Source of the DNA: DATAVB01 sp040414495
GTDB taxonomy: Bacteria > Actinomycetota > Actinomycetes > Mycobacteriales > QHCD01
NCBI GenBank assembly: GCA_040414495.1
Contig: JBEDUI010000292.1
Span: 1-47,635, forward strand
Reading direction: 5' to 3'
DNA: 47,635 nt
Made by a program: the position numbers and the translations under genes. The stretch's first letter is position 1, and each line of letters opens with the position of its first letter. Positions 7,649 to 19,521 of the stretch are shown piece by piece. Under the pieces are notes generated by a model. The model searched no databases, had not been told where the DNA came from, and was given only the letters and a program-made list of their open reading frames with translations.

Positions 7649-8476
7649 TCAGCCCGGTTCGGCGCCGGTCGCCGCGGGACGGTCCGGGTCCGCCGACCAC
7701 TGCGACCACGACCCCGGATACAGCGCTGCGGCGATCCCCTGACCGGCCAGCACCGCGACCTCATGGGCCGCCGTCACGCCCGATCCGCAATAGACGCCGA
7801 CGCTCTGCCCGGGTGTTATGCCCAAGGCAGCGAACCGGTCGGCCAGCTCGGCCGCGGGCTTGAGCTGCCCGGCCGCCAGGTTGTCGGCCGTCGGCGCGCT
7901 GCGGGCACCCGGAATGTGCCCGGCGCGCGGGTCGATCGGCTCGGTCTCGCCGCGGTACCGCTCTCCGGCCCGGGCGTCCAGCAGCACACCGGTACGAGCC
8001 AGATCGGCCGCGGCATCGGCGTCGAGTACGGGCATGGCATCGCCGGTCAGCTCGACATCTCCCGGCTTCGGGATCACCTCGCCTGGTTCGACCGGCCGGC
8101 CGGCAGCCCGCCAGGCCGCGAGCCCGCCATCGAGCAGTCGTACCAGGTCGTGGCCGGCCCACCGCAGCAGCCACCAGGCCCGGGCCGCCGCCATGCCGTT
8201 CCAGTCGTCGTACGCCACCACGAGGTCGCCGGTCCGGATGCCCCATCTCTGCGCCGCGCTCTGCAGATCGCCCAGCTTCGGCAACGGATGCCGGCCGGCG
8301 GCTGCGCTCGGCGGCGCCGCCAACTCGGTGTCCAGGTCGACGTAGACCGCGCCGGGCAGATGGCCCTCAAGATAGTGCGCATGCCCGTTCGGATCGCCCA
8401 GCGCCCACCGAACGTCCAGCAGCACAACCCGTTCCACTTCCGCCAGTTCAGCCACGGACATCCAGACATCGTTCAC
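7649..8476 (-). CDS. Thiosulfate/3-mercaptopyruvate sulfurtransferase (tandem rhodanese)
   Basis: The product has two rhodanese domains. The N-terminal one (VVLLDVRWALGDPNG..., about 15-125) has the usual YDDWNGMAAARAWWLLRWAG segment but lacks a catalytic cysteine. The C-terminal one (about 150-260) has the active-site loop CGSGVTA, which in this family favours 3-mercaptopyruvate over thiosulfate. I choose the GTG at 8476 (VNDVWMSVAEL) because a TATGGT box lies 6 nt upstream, fitting a leaderless transcript; the open frame extends to an ATG at 8560 whose extra 28 residues look unlike the family. It is probably cytoplasmic and is transcribed away from the membrane-protein gene at 8613. Confidence 0.92.
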   Translation of the reverse strand: MNDVWMSVAELAEVERVVLLDVRWALGDPNGHAHYLEGHLPGAVYVDLDTELAAPPSAAAGRHPLPKLGDLQSAAQRWGIRTGDLVVAYDDWNGMAAARAWWLLRWAGHDLVRLLDGGLAAWRAAGRPVEPGEVIPKPGDVELTGDAMPVLDADAAADLARTGVLLDARAGERYRGETEPIDPRAGHIPGARSAPTADNLAAGQLKPAAELADRFAALGITPGQSVGVYCGSGVTAAHEVAVLAGQGIAAALYPGSWSQWSADPDRPAATGAEPG

Positions 8477-8482
8477 CGGCCG

Positions 8483-8488
8483 ACCATA
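8483..8488 (-). promoter_or_regulatory. -10 box, likely leaderless sulfurtransferase transcript
   Basis: TATGGT, 6 nt before the GTG at 8476 on the minus strand. No clear -35 is seen. Confidence 0.45.
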
Positions 8489-8598
8489 CCTGCCGGCTGG
8501 TCGACGTCCGCGCCGGTCGTGCCCGGCGACCAGCGGTGCGAATTGCTCGTTCTCTGACATCTCGGGTGGTCTGGGTAGGTGTCCGATAAATAATCGTT

Positions 8599-8604
8599 TA
8601 CCAT
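8599..8604 (+). promoter_or_regulatory. -10 box for the proline-rich membrane protein
   Basis: TACCAT lies 8 nt before the ATG at 8613, in an AT-rich patch (ATAAATAATCGTTTACCAT). No ribosome binding site is seen, so a leaderless start is plausible. Confidence 0.4.
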
Positions 8605-8612
8605 CCTCGCCG

Positions 8613-9515
8613 ATGAACTCACCTCAGTCACCACAGTCGCGTCCGCCGAACGAACCGGGCTGGCCCGCAGTCGATCCCGCCCAGCCAGCGGACGACGCGA
8701 CCCTCATGCTGCCCGACCCGAACCGGCCGCCCGCTGATCCGAACTGGCCGCAGGCTGATGCGAGCCGGCCACCGGCCGAACCGAACTGGCCACCGGCCGA
8801 ACCGAACTGGCAGGGGCCGCCGCCCGGACCCGGCTGGTCGGGTACGCCGGCACCGCAGCCGGGCTGGGGTCAGCCACCCGCGGCCGGTTGGCAGCCGATG
8901 CCGGGCGGCCCGTATCCACCGCAGCAGGGCTGGGGTCAGCCGGGCTGGCCGCAACCGGGTCCGCCGGCCGGACGGCCGCAACCCGGACCCGGCTTCGGGC
9001 TGATCCCGGTGCTCGCGGCGGCGGTGCTGTTCTGCCTGGGGTTCCTCGCGGTCAGTTGGGAACGGCACGGCGGCGACCTGAAGTTCACCACGATCTTCGC
9101 CGCGGCCAAGCACACCGACGCGCCCTCTGATTTCCAGCCACTCATCAGCTGGATTTACGTGATCGGCTTCGGGATGTTCCTGGCCGTGATCGGCACCTAC
9201 GAGGCCACGATGTGGTCGCTGGGTCGGGTCCGCTCGCGCCGCTCGGCGTACTGGACCTTCGGGGCCTGGGCCAACCTGGCCTGGCGGGAGGACGGCAAGC
9301 TGCGTCCGGTCCGGATCACCGCGACCATCCTTCAGTTCGCGTTCCTGTGCCTGCACGGCTGGGGCTTGTGGGCGTTCTACGACGGCAAGCCCAGCAACGT
9401 CGGGCCGGGCGCATGGATGATCCTGGCCGGATCGGCCTGCCTGGTGCTGGCCGCGCTGCTCGGGCCGCGGGTGCGGTCGGTCGGCCCGATGCCTCCGGGT
9501 GGCTACCGCGGCTGA
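8613..9515 (+). CDS. Proline-rich membrane protein of unknown function
   Basis: The 300-aa product has two parts. Residues 1-130 are a low-complexity cytoplasmic region rich in Pro, Trp, Gln and Gly, with near-repeats of the type PPAEPNW and WGQPGWPQPG. Residues about 131-300 contain four hydrophobic segments: FGLIPVLAAAVLFCLGFLAV, a second near IYVIGFGMFLAVIGTYEA, a third near ATILQFAFLCLHGWGLWAFY and a fourth near MILAGSACLVLAALLG. Such proline-rich leaders on small membrane proteins are common in actinobacteria. I recognise no enzyme motif. It lies between a divergent sulfurtransferase and an LLM oxidoreductase 44 nt downstream, with no clear functional tie to either. Confidence 0.85.
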   Translation: MNSPQSPQSRPPNEPGWPAVDPAQPADDATLMLPDPNRPPADPNWPQADASRPPAEPNWPPAEPNWQGPPPGPGWSGTPAPQPGWGQPPAAGWQPMPGGPYPPQQGWGQPGWPQPGPPAGRPQPGPGFGLIPVLAAAVLFCLGFLAVSWERHGGDLKFTTIFAAAKHTDAPSDFQPLISWIYVIGFGMFLAVIGTYEATMWSLGRVRSRRSAYWTFGAWANLAWREDGKLRPVRITATILQFAFLCLHGWGLWAFYDGKPSNVGPGAWMILAGSACLVLAALLGPRVRSVGPMPPGGYRG

Positions 9516-9546
9516 GTGCAGCCACAGAACTGTCGGTCGCCGCTTC

Positions 9547-9552
9547 TACTGT
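9547..9552 (+). promoter_or_regulatory. -10 box for the LLM gene
   Basis: TACTGT, exactly 7 nt before the ATG at 9560, with no ribosome binding site in between. The spacing fits a leaderless mRNA. Confidence 0.5.
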
Positions 9553-9559
9553 GCCGGCC

Positions 9560-10411
9560 ATGAAATGTGGTGTGGTTCTTCCGTTTGGCGATGCCGCTGA
9601 CATCGCCGAGTACGCCGCTCGGGCCGAGGCGGCCGGCTGGGATGCGGTGTTCCTGGCCGAGATCGTCTGGGGCGTGGACGCCTGGATCGCCCTGACCGCT
9701 GCCGCGATGCGGACCGAACGCATCGGGCTGGGCACCCTGCTCACGCCGGTCTCCCGGATCAAACCGTGGGATCTGGCCAGCCGGGTCGGCACGGTCGACC
9801 GTCTCTCCGGCGGCCGGGCCATCCTCAGCGCCGGACTCGGCGCGCTGCACGATGGCTGGCTCGCGTTCGAGCAGGACGAGGGGCGGCGGGTCCGGGTCGA
9901 GCTGCTCGAGGAATGTCTGGAGATCTACAGCGGCCTGATGCGTGGCCAGCCGTACAGCTTCACCGGCAAGCATTACCAGGCGCGGCCGACGACGTTCTCC
10001 GTACCGCCGCCACCGGTGCAGCAACCGCGCCCGCCGGTGTGGATGGTGGGCGCGTGGGTGCCCGGCCGGGACCGTCAGCCGTCGCTCGCGCGGGCCGCCC
10101 GCTGGGACGGTCTGATCCCACAGGTGGTCGGCGACGAGCAACGGGACAAGGCCGATACGCCCGACGAGTTAGCCGGGTTGGTGGCGCGGGTGTTGGCGTT
10201 GCGGGCGGCCGCGGGACTGCCGGTCGAGGGCTACGACGTGGTGCTGGAGGCCGACAGCTACGGCGGGTTCCGCACGATGACGAGCACCGACCCGCTTGTG
10301 TGGGCGCAGGCCGGCGCGACCTGGTGGGTGGAGTCGTGGTGGGACCTGGAGCGCGGGTCGGGTGAGTCGACCCTGCTGAAACGGATCGACGCCGGACCGC
10401 CCTCGACCTAG
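9560..10411 (+). CDS. LLM-class (luciferase-like) flavin/F420-dependent oxidoreductase
   Basis: The 283-aa product has the bacterial luciferase-like TIM-barrel pattern: MKCGVVLPFGDAADIAEYA at the first strand, AAGWDAVFLAE, RTERIGLGTLLTPVSRIKPW and TVDRLSGGRAILSAGLGALH. In actinobacteria such proteins often use coenzyme F420, but the substrate cannot be read from the sequence. The ATG at 9560 is chosen because an upstream open frame runs through the previous gene in another frame and a TACTGT box sits 7 nt before it. The stop codon overlaps that of pyrF, which comes from the opposite strand (shared CTAG at 10408-10411). Confidence 0.9.
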   Translation: MKCGVVLPFGDAADIAEYAARAEAAGWDAVFLAEIVWGVDAWIALTAAAMRTERIGLGTLLTPVSRIKPWDLASRVGTVDRLSGGRAILSAGLGALHDGWLAFEQDEGRRVRVELLEECLEIYSGLMRGQPYSFTGKHYQARPTTFSVPPPPVQQPRPPVWMVGAWVPGRDRQPSLARAARWDGLIPQVVGDEQRDKADTPDELAGLVARVLALRAAAGLPVEGYDVVLEADSYGGFRTMTSTDPLVWAQAGATWWVESWWDLERGSGESTLLKRIDAGPPST

Positions 10412-11238
10412 AGGCCGGCCGCGCGCAGTTCGTCGATCTGCCGGCGGGCCGCGGCCAGCAGCGCCGCCGGTTCCGGGCCCTCGGCCAGCACCGACCGGGA
10501 CGCCGACGGGACGATGCCCGGCAGTCCGCCGAAGAGCCGCCGGAGGTCGGCCGGCGTACCACCCTGCGCACCCAGGCCGGGTACGAGCACCGGTCCGTGC
10601 AGCGCGCTCAGGTCGAGGTCGAGTTCGCCCACGGTCGCACCCACGACGACGCCGATCGGGCCGAACGGCCGGGCATCGGCGTTGTCGGCCGCGGCGTCGG
10701 CCACGATCTGCTGCGCCACCGTGCGCCCTTCCGCGCCGACCGCCCGTTGCACGGTCGCGCCTTCCGGGTTCGAGGTCATGGCCAGTACGAACAGGCCGGC
10801 GTCAGCGGCCACCGCGGCGTCGATCATCGGGCGCAGCGAGCCGTAGCCGAGGTACGGACTGGCGGTGATCGCGTCGGCCGCCAGCGGGCCGGTGCGGTCG
10901 AGGTACGCCTGCGCGTACCCGGCCGCGGTGCTGCCGATGTCGCCCCGCTTCACGTCCAGGATCACGACCGCGCCGGCCGCGCGGGCGCGCGCCACGGTCC
11001 GTTCCAGCACCGCGATGCCGGCCGAGCCGTGCCGTTCGAAGAACGCCGACTGCGGCTTGAGCACAGCCACCTCGCCGGCCAGCGCATCGACGATGGTGCT
11101 GGCGAACCGGTCGAGCCCGGCCGCGTCGTCGGTCAGTCCCCACCGCTGCAGCAGCGAGGCGTGCGGGTCGATCCCGACGCACAACGGGCCCCGGTCGCTC
11201 AGTCGCCCGGCCAGCCGTTCGGCGAACGTGTCCGCCAT
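10408..11238 (-). CDS. pyrF: Orotidine 5'-phosphate decarboxylase (long type)
   Basis: It carries out the last step of UMP synthesis, decarboxylating OMP. The 276-aa protein belongs to the longer OMP decarboxylase type used in actinobacteria: PLCVGIDPHASLLQRWG near the N-terminus, VAVLKPQSAFFERHG and the catalytic segment VILDVKRGDIGSTAAGYA, with the Asp and Lys of DVKRGD. It is the last gene of the pyr operon, and its ATG overlaps the pyrD stop (TGATG). In related genomes mihF comes next; here the neighbour is a convergent LLM gene whose stop overlaps this one. Confidence 0.97.
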   Translation of the reverse strand: MADTFAERLAGRLSDRGPLCVGIDPHASLLQRWGLTDDAAGLDRFASTIVDALAGEVAVLKPQSAFFERHGSAGIAVLERTVARARAAGAVVILDVKRGDIGSTAAGYAQAYLDRTGPLAADAITASPYLGYGSLRPMIDAAVAADAGLFVLAMTSNPEGATVQRAVGAEGRTVAQQIVADAAADNADARPFGPIGVVVGATVGELDLDLSALHGPVLVPGLGAQGGTPADLRRLFGGLPGIVPSASRSVLAEGPEPAALLAAARRQIDELRAAGL

Positions 11239-12842
11239 CAGCCGCGTCCCGTCGATCGCGACGCCCGGGCGGCATCCGCTGAATCGCTGTCGTCTTCCAA
11301 GCCATCGTCCAGGCCGGCGTCGGCCATCGCTTCGCTCTCGGCCATCTCGTCGGCCAGCTCGCCCGCTTCGTCGACCGACTCCGGGTGCGGCGTGGCCGCC
11401 ACCCGCAGGCCCGTCGTCGGGACCGGTCTGGTCTCGTCATCGGACCGCTTGCGGTCGACCTTCGGGAGGTCGGCTGGAGCATCCGCGGCGGCTGATTCAG
11501 CCCGAGCGGTCGATTCCCCCCGCGGGGTTGACCGCACCCGTACCGCCGGCTCACCCAGCACCTCGGCATCAGCGGCCTGCTCACCCGACTCGCCCAGTGG
11601 CTGAGCCTCTTCAACCGGAGCGTCCGGGTCGGCCCATGCGACTGACGCGGCCCGAGGGGTTGACCGCACCCGTACCGCCGGCTCACCGAGCGCCTCGGCA
11701 TCAGCGGCCTGCTCACCGGACTCGCCCAGTGGCTGAGCCTCTTCGGCCCGATCGGCCCGCGCGACCGCCTCCAACTCCTCAGCGGTCGGCACTTCCTCAC
11801 TCGGGCCGATCTCGCGGACCCCGACGACACTCGGCTCGACCGGCCGGTGCGCGTACCCGATCGCATCCGTGACGCGGCGGAAACCCCTACGTGCCAACGC
11901 TTCCCGCAGCTCGTACAGCACCCGGATGGGCGCGCTCGGGTCGTGGAACACGGCCGTACCGACCGAGACCGCGGAGGCGCCGGCCAGGATGAACTCCAGC
12001 GCGTCCTCGCCGGTCATGATCCCGCCCATGCCCAGGATCGGGATGTACGGCATCGCCTGGTGCACCTGCCAGACGCAGCGCACCGCGATCGGCCGGATCG
12101 CCGGTCCGGACAGCCCGCCGGTGCCGCCGCCGAGTTGCGGGCGCATTGTCTCGGTGTCGATGACCATGCCCAGCGTCGTGTTGATCATCGACAGGCCATC
12201 GGCGCCGGCGTCGACGCAGGCCTTGGCGATCTCCACGATGTCGGTGACGTCCGGCGACAGCTTGGCGAACATCGGAATCCGGCCGGTCAGCTCGCCCCGT
12301 ACCGCCCGGATCACCCGGGAGGCCTCCCACGGATCGCAGGCGAAAACCTGACCGCGGTCCTCCACGTTCGGGCACGAGATGTTGACCTCGATCATCGCCA
12401 CGCCGGGCTCATCGCGCAGCCGGCGCGCCAGCATCCGGTAGTCCTCGACGTGCCCGCCGGCGATGCTGACCACGGCCTTGGCGCCGCGGTCGGCCAGCCA
12501 CGGCAGGTCGTGGTCGCAGAACGCCTCGATCCCCGGGCCCTGCAGGCCGATCGAATTGAGCATGCCCGAGGGCGTCTCGGCCATGCGCGGTGTCGGCCGG
12601 CCGGCACGCGGGCGCCGCATCACCGACTTGGTGACGACGCCGCCGAGTTCGGCGACATCGAAGAACTGGTGCAGCTCCCGCCCGGCGGCCGCGCAACCGG
12701 AGGCGGTGAAGACCGGGTTGGCGGCGCGGAAGGACGCCAGGTCGGTGGCCATATCGACCTCGGGCAGCTCGCCCATGATCGCTTCTGGCACTCCTGCGGA
12801 CACTGCGGTCCCCCTCCCCGTGTTGCTGTTATCGGTCGTCAC
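11238..12842 (-). CDS. pyrD: Dihydroorotate dehydrogenase, class 1B catalytic subunit, with long acidic repeat tail
   Basis: It oxidises dihydroorotate to orotate with FMN. The catalytic part (about 1-345) shows GVVTKSVMRRPRAGRPTPR, ETPSGMLNSIGLQGPG and NISCPNVEDRG with the class 1 active-site cysteine, then GADGLSMINTTLGM and GMGGIMTGEDALEFILAGA. An adjacent pyrK fits the NAD-linked class 1B complex. Residues about 345-534 are an unusual tail of low complexity: a unit beginning EEAQPLGESGEQAADAE and ending AVRVRSTPR occurs twice, 44 residues apart, followed by an acidic stretch. The normal enzyme is about 310-340 aa. The frame starts at a GTG overlapping the pyrK stop (GTGA), but a second GTG at 12803 has a better Shine-Dalgarno (GGGGAGG), so the start is uncertain by 13 codons. 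Confidence 0.95.
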   Translation of the reverse strand: MTTDNSNTGRGTAVSAGVPEAIMGELPEVDMATDLASFRAANPVFTASGCAAAGRELHQFFDVAELGGVVTKSVMRRPRAGRPTPRMAETPSGMLNSIGLQGPGIEAFCDHDLPWLADRGAKAVVSIAGGHVEDYRMLARRLRDEPGVAMIEVNISCPNVEDRGQVFACDPWEASRVIRAVRGELTGRIPMFAKLSPDVTDIVEIAKACVDAGADGLSMINTTLGMVIDTETMRPQLGGGTGGLSGPAIRPIAVRCVWQVHQAMPYIPILGMGGIMTGEDALEFILAGASAVSVGTAVFHDPSAPIRVLYELREALARRGFRRVTDAIGYAHRPVEPSVVGVREIGPSEEVPTAEELEAVARADRAEEAQPLGESGEQAADAEALGEPAVRVRSTPRAASVAWADPDAPVEEAQPLGESGEQAADAEVLGEPAVRVRSTPRGESTARAESAAADAPADLPKVDRKRSDDETRPVPTTGLRVAATPHPESVDEAGELADEMAESEAMADAGLDDGLEDDSDSADAARASRSTGRG

Positions 12843-13707
12843 GTCGCTCCGGCTGATATGTCCATCGAGCCCGCGCCCAGCGCGTCAACCGGAACGGTGC
12901 CGATGTCATCGAACCGGACCCGCTCGGCGGCGAACACCGGACCCTCCACACACGACCGGAGCATCCGGGTCACCTGGTCGTCACCGACGATCGGCAGCAC
13001 GCAGGTCATGCACACCCCAATGCCGCACGCCATCGACTCCTCGACCGCGACCTGGCAGGCGATGCCGTACGACTCGGCCACCTCGGCGCAGGCCTTCAGC
13101 ATCGGCATCGGACCGCAGGCGTACACCACCCCGGCCTTGGCCTTCTCGATCACGTCGGGCAGTACGTCGGTGACCACGCCCCGCTTGCCCGCGCTGCCGT
13201 CGTCGGTGGTGACCCGCAGGCTGGTGGAGGCGCGCTTGAGGTCGAGCTCGGCGAAGATCCGCTCGGCCGTGGCCGCACCGAGGACCACGTCGACCCGGCA
13301 GTCCCGGGCCCGCAGCGCCTCGGCCAACGGGAGCAACGGCGCGCTGCCGTACCCACCGCCGACCAGCACCGCCGGCACCGGCCGGGCCGGCAGCCGGAAC
13401 GGCATGCCCAACGGACCTACGACGTCAACCGGGTCGCCCTGTCGCAACTCGGCGATCCAGGCGGTACCCGGGCCGTGTACGTCGACCGCGAACTGGACCG
13501 TCCCGCCGTACACCCCGGCTGGCGACGCGGTGTGGATCGCGAACGCCCGGCGCAGCAACATGCCGGTGCGGGTACCACCGACCGCAACCGCCACGAACTG
13601 GCCGGGCCGAGCCGTCTCCCCGATGCCCGGCGCGACGAGCGTCAGCAGGTGGTAGGCACCCAGCCGCTTACGCGAGAGCACCTCGCCGCGTACCTGCACC
13701 GGTCGCA

Positions 13708-13708
<1 letters not shown>
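12839..13708 (-). CDS. pyrK: Dihydroorotate dehydrogenase electron-transfer subunit
   Basis: This FAD and [2Fe-2S] subunit passes electrons from the PyrD flavin to NAD+. The 289-aa product has a ferredoxin-reductase FAD domain (RPGQFVAVAVGG, LLRRAFAIHTAS), a nucleotide-binding domain (VLVGGGYGSAPLLPLAEAL, YACGPMPMLKACAE) and a C-terminal iron-sulfur site with four cysteines in ESMACGIGVCMTCVLP and LRSC. I start at the ATG at 13708, which overlaps the carB stop (TGATG); the open frame extends further upstream inside carB but without family similarity. pyrD follows with a 4-nt overlap, so equal amounts of the two subunits are likely. Confidence 0.96.
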
Positions 13709-17019
<3,311 letters not shown>

Positions 17020-17098
17020 CAGCGTGGCTCCTGCAATATTGGATTGGTCGGCTCCGCGCTCGCTCCGCTCCTCGCCTCGCTTCGCTCGGCTGCGATGC
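17020..17098 (-). repeat. Low-complexity GAGCG-type spacer between carA and carB
   Basis: At about 17050-17090 the spacer is built of short direct repeats on the plus strand (GCTCCGC, GCTCGC, GCTCCGC, CTCGCC, TCGCTTCGCTCGG). On the transcribed strand this is a purine-rich GAGCGAAGCGAGG run. Such runs are scattered through many actinobacterial intergenic regions. It does not form a clear hairpin. The Shine-Dalgarno of carB lies downstream of it. Confidence 0.65.
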
Positions 17099-18244
17099 TC
17101 ACTTGCTGTCGCCTCCCATCAACTCGGCGAATCGGTCGAACAAATAGCCGGCATCGTGCGGACCGGCGGCCGCCTCGGGGTGGTATTGCACCGAGAACGC
17201 CGGTACGTCCAGACACCGCAACCCCTCCACGACGTCGTCGTTGAGGCAGACGTGGCTGACTTCGGCCTTGCCATAAGGGGTTTCGCTGACCCGGTCCAGC
17301 GGCGCGTCGACCGCGAAACCGTGATTGTGCGCGGTGATCTCCACCTTGCCGGTGGACCGGTCGGCCACTGGTTGGTTGATGCCGCGGTGCCCGTACCGCA
17401 ATTTGTACGTCCCGAATCCCAGCGCCCGGCCGAGCACCTGATTACCGAAACAAATGCCGAACAACGGAATCCGCCGATCCAGCACCGCCCGGGTCAATTC
17501 CACCGCATGGTCCGCAGTCGAGGGATCACCCGGACCATTGGCCAGGAAAACCCCGTCCGGCGCCACCGCCAGAATGTCGTCCACTGTGGACGACAGCGGC
17601 AGCACGTGGGTTTCGATTCCGCGCTGCGCCATCCGGTGCGGCGTCATCGACTTGATGCCCAGATCCAGCGCGGCCACGGTGAATCGCCGTTCCCCGATCG
17701 CCGGGACCACATAGGACTGTGGCGTGGTGACCGAGCCGGCGAGGTCGGCTCCGACCATCGACGGTGCGGCCAGAACCCGTTCCCGCAAGGCAACCGGATC
17801 CAGCTCAACCGTCGAAATGCCGACCCGCATCGCGCCGCGTTCGCGCAAATGCCGGGTCAAGGCCCGGGTGTCGATACCGGAAATCCCGACGATTCCCTGC
17901 CGTACCAATTCCTCGTCCAACGTACGCACCGAGCGCCAGTTCGACGGACGCCGGGCCGGATCCCGTACGACATAACCCGCGACCCAGATCTGCCGGGATT
18001 CCGGATCCTCGTCGTTGATGCCGGTATTGCCGATGTGCGGCGCGGTCTGCACCACCACCTGGCCGTAGTACGAGGGGTCGGTGAGCGTCTCCTGATATCC
18101 GGTCATGCCGGTGTTGAAAACCGCCTCGCCGAAGGTCTCGCCTTCGGCGCCGTACGACTCCCCGACGAACGACCGACCATCTTCCAGTACGAGCAGAGCC
18201 CTACCGTTTTGCTTGCTAGGCAAGCCGTCGCTCGCGGAAGTCAC
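17099..18244 (-). CDS. carA: Carbamoyl-phosphate synthase, small (glutaminase) subunit
   Basis: It releases ammonia from glutamine and channels it to CarB. The 381-aa product has the N-terminal CPSase_sm_chain domain (ALLVLEDGRSFVGESYGAEG, FNTGMTGYQETLTDPSY) and a class I glutamine amidotransferase domain with the nucleophile loop LFGICFGNQVLGRALG (Cys) and the His/Glu pair in FSVQYHPEAAAGPHD. I start at GTG 18244, which overlaps the pyrC stop as GTGA; the upstream open frame is a shadow of pyrC. CarA and CarB work as one complex. Confidence 0.97.
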   Translation of the reverse strand: MTSASDGLPSKQNGRALLVLEDGRSFVGESYGAEGETFGEAVFNTGMTGYQETLTDPSYYGQVVVQTAPHIGNTGINDEDPESRQIWVAGYVVRDPARRPSNWRSVRTLDEELVRQGIVGISGIDTRALTRHLRERGAMRVGISTVELDPVALRERVLAAPSMVGADLAGSVTTPQSYVVPAIGERRFTVAALDLGIKSMTPHRMAQRGIETHVLPLSSTVDDILAVAPDGVFLANGPGDPSTADHAVELTRAVLDRRIPLFGICFGNQVLGRALGFGTYKLRYGHRGINQPVADRSTGKVEITAHNHGFAVDAPLDRVSETPYGKAEVSHVCLNDDVVEGLRCLDVPAFSVQYHPEAAAGPHDAGYLFDRFAELMGGDSK

Positions 18245-19521
18245 TTGACCGCCTTCGAATCCAGCACGGTCGGTTCGCCCCGCAGGAACGTCGCGACCAC
18301 CCGGCCCGGCAACGTCATCCCGGCGTACGGGGTGTTGCGGCCGCGACTGGCCAACGCCGACGGCTCGACCACGACCGAGGCGTCCGGATCGACCAGCGTC
18401 AGGTTGGCGGGCGACCCGACCGCGAGCTGCCGGCCGTGGTCGGCGACCCGGCCGATACGCGCCGGCAGCACCGACATCCGTTCGGCCACGCCGCGCCAGT
18501 CCAGCCGACCCGGGCGGACCATCGTCTCGATCACCACGCCCAGCGCCTGCTCCAGCCCGAGCATGCCGGGCGAGGCCGCATCCCACTCACAGTCCTTGGT
18601 CTCCGGGGTGTGCGGCGCATGGTCGGTGGCGACGATGTCGATGGTGCCGTCGGCCAGGCCGTCCCGCAGCGCCTGTACGTCCTCGGCGGTACGCAGCGGT
18701 GGGTTGACCTTGAACACCGGGTCGTAGCTGGTCGCCCGTTCATCGGTCAGCAGCAGGTGGTGCGGGCAGACCTCGGCGGTGACCTGGCAGCCGCGGGCCT
18801 TGGCCCAGCGCAGGATCTCCACCGACCCGGCCGTCGACACGTGGCAGATGTGCAGCCGGGAGCCGACGTGCTGGGCCAGCAGGACATCGCGGGCGATGAT
18901 CGCCTCTTCGGCCACCGCCGGCCAGCCGCGCAGGCCGAGCATTCCGGCCAGCTCGCCCTCGTTCATCTGCGCGCCCTCGGTCAGCCGCGGCTCCTGCGCG
19001 TGCTGGGCGATGACGCCGTCGGTCGCCTTGACGTACTCCAGCGCGCGGCGCATCAGTACGGCGTCCGAGACGCAGTTGCCATCGTCGGAGAAGACCCGGA
19101 CTCCGGCGGCGGAATCGGCCATCGCGCCAAGCTCGGCCAACCGTTTCCCGGCCAGCCCGACCGTGACCGCGCCGACCGGCCGTACATCGACCAGCCCGGC
19201 CTCCCGGCCCAGGCGGAAGACCTGCTCGACCACACCGGCGGTGTCGGCCACCGGGTCCGTATTGGCCATCGCGTGCACCGCGGTGAACCCGCCCAAGGCC
19301 GCGGCGCGGCTGCCGGTCTCGACGGTCTCGGCATCCTCACGGCCCGGTTCGCGCAGGTGCGTGTGCAGATCGACCAGACCGGGCAATGCGACCAGACCGT
19401 CCGCCTCGACGGTCTCATCGCCGCTCAACCCGGCGCCGATCTCAGCGATCACGCCGTCCCGTAGCAGCAGGTCGGTCGGCTCCTCGCCGTACGGGCGGGC
19501 GCCCCGAATCAGGACCGTCAC
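18241..19521 (-). CDS. pyrC: Dihydroorotase
   Basis: It cyclises carbamoyl aspartate to dihydroorotate. The 426-aa amidohydrolase has the metal site DLHTHLREPG (about residue 50), HICHVSTAGSVEILRWAK, EVCPHHLLLTDE and the final Asp in IVATDHAPHT. The length fits class I bacterial dihydroorotases. It starts with a GTG overlapping the pyrB stop and ends overlapping carA. Confidence 0.97.
   Translation of the reverse strand: MTVLIRGARPYGEEPTDLLLRDGVIAEIGAGLSGDETVEADGLVALPGLVDLHTHLREPGREDAETVETGSRAAALGGFTAVHAMANTDPVADTAGVVEQVFRLGREAGLVDVRPVGAVTVGLAGKRLAELGAMADSAAGVRVFSDDGNCVSDAVLMRRALEYVKATDGVIAQHAQEPRLTEGAQMNEGELAGMLGLRGWPAVAEEAIIARDVLLAQHVGSRLHICHVSTAGSVEILRWAKARGCQVTAEVCPHHLLLTDERATSYDPVFKVNPPLRTAEDVQALRDGLADGTIDIVATDHAPHTPETKDCEWDAASPGMLGLEQALGVVIETMVRPGRLDWRGVAERMSVLPARIGRVADHGRQLAVGSPANLTLVDPDASVVVEPSALASRGRNTPYAGMTLPGRVVATFLRGEPTVLDSKAVK

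Noticed and set aside
17102..18586. Long carA frame starting at 18586
   Set aside because: The first 114 codons are a shadow of pyrC; the GTG at 18244 overlaps the pyrC stop and begins the known domain.
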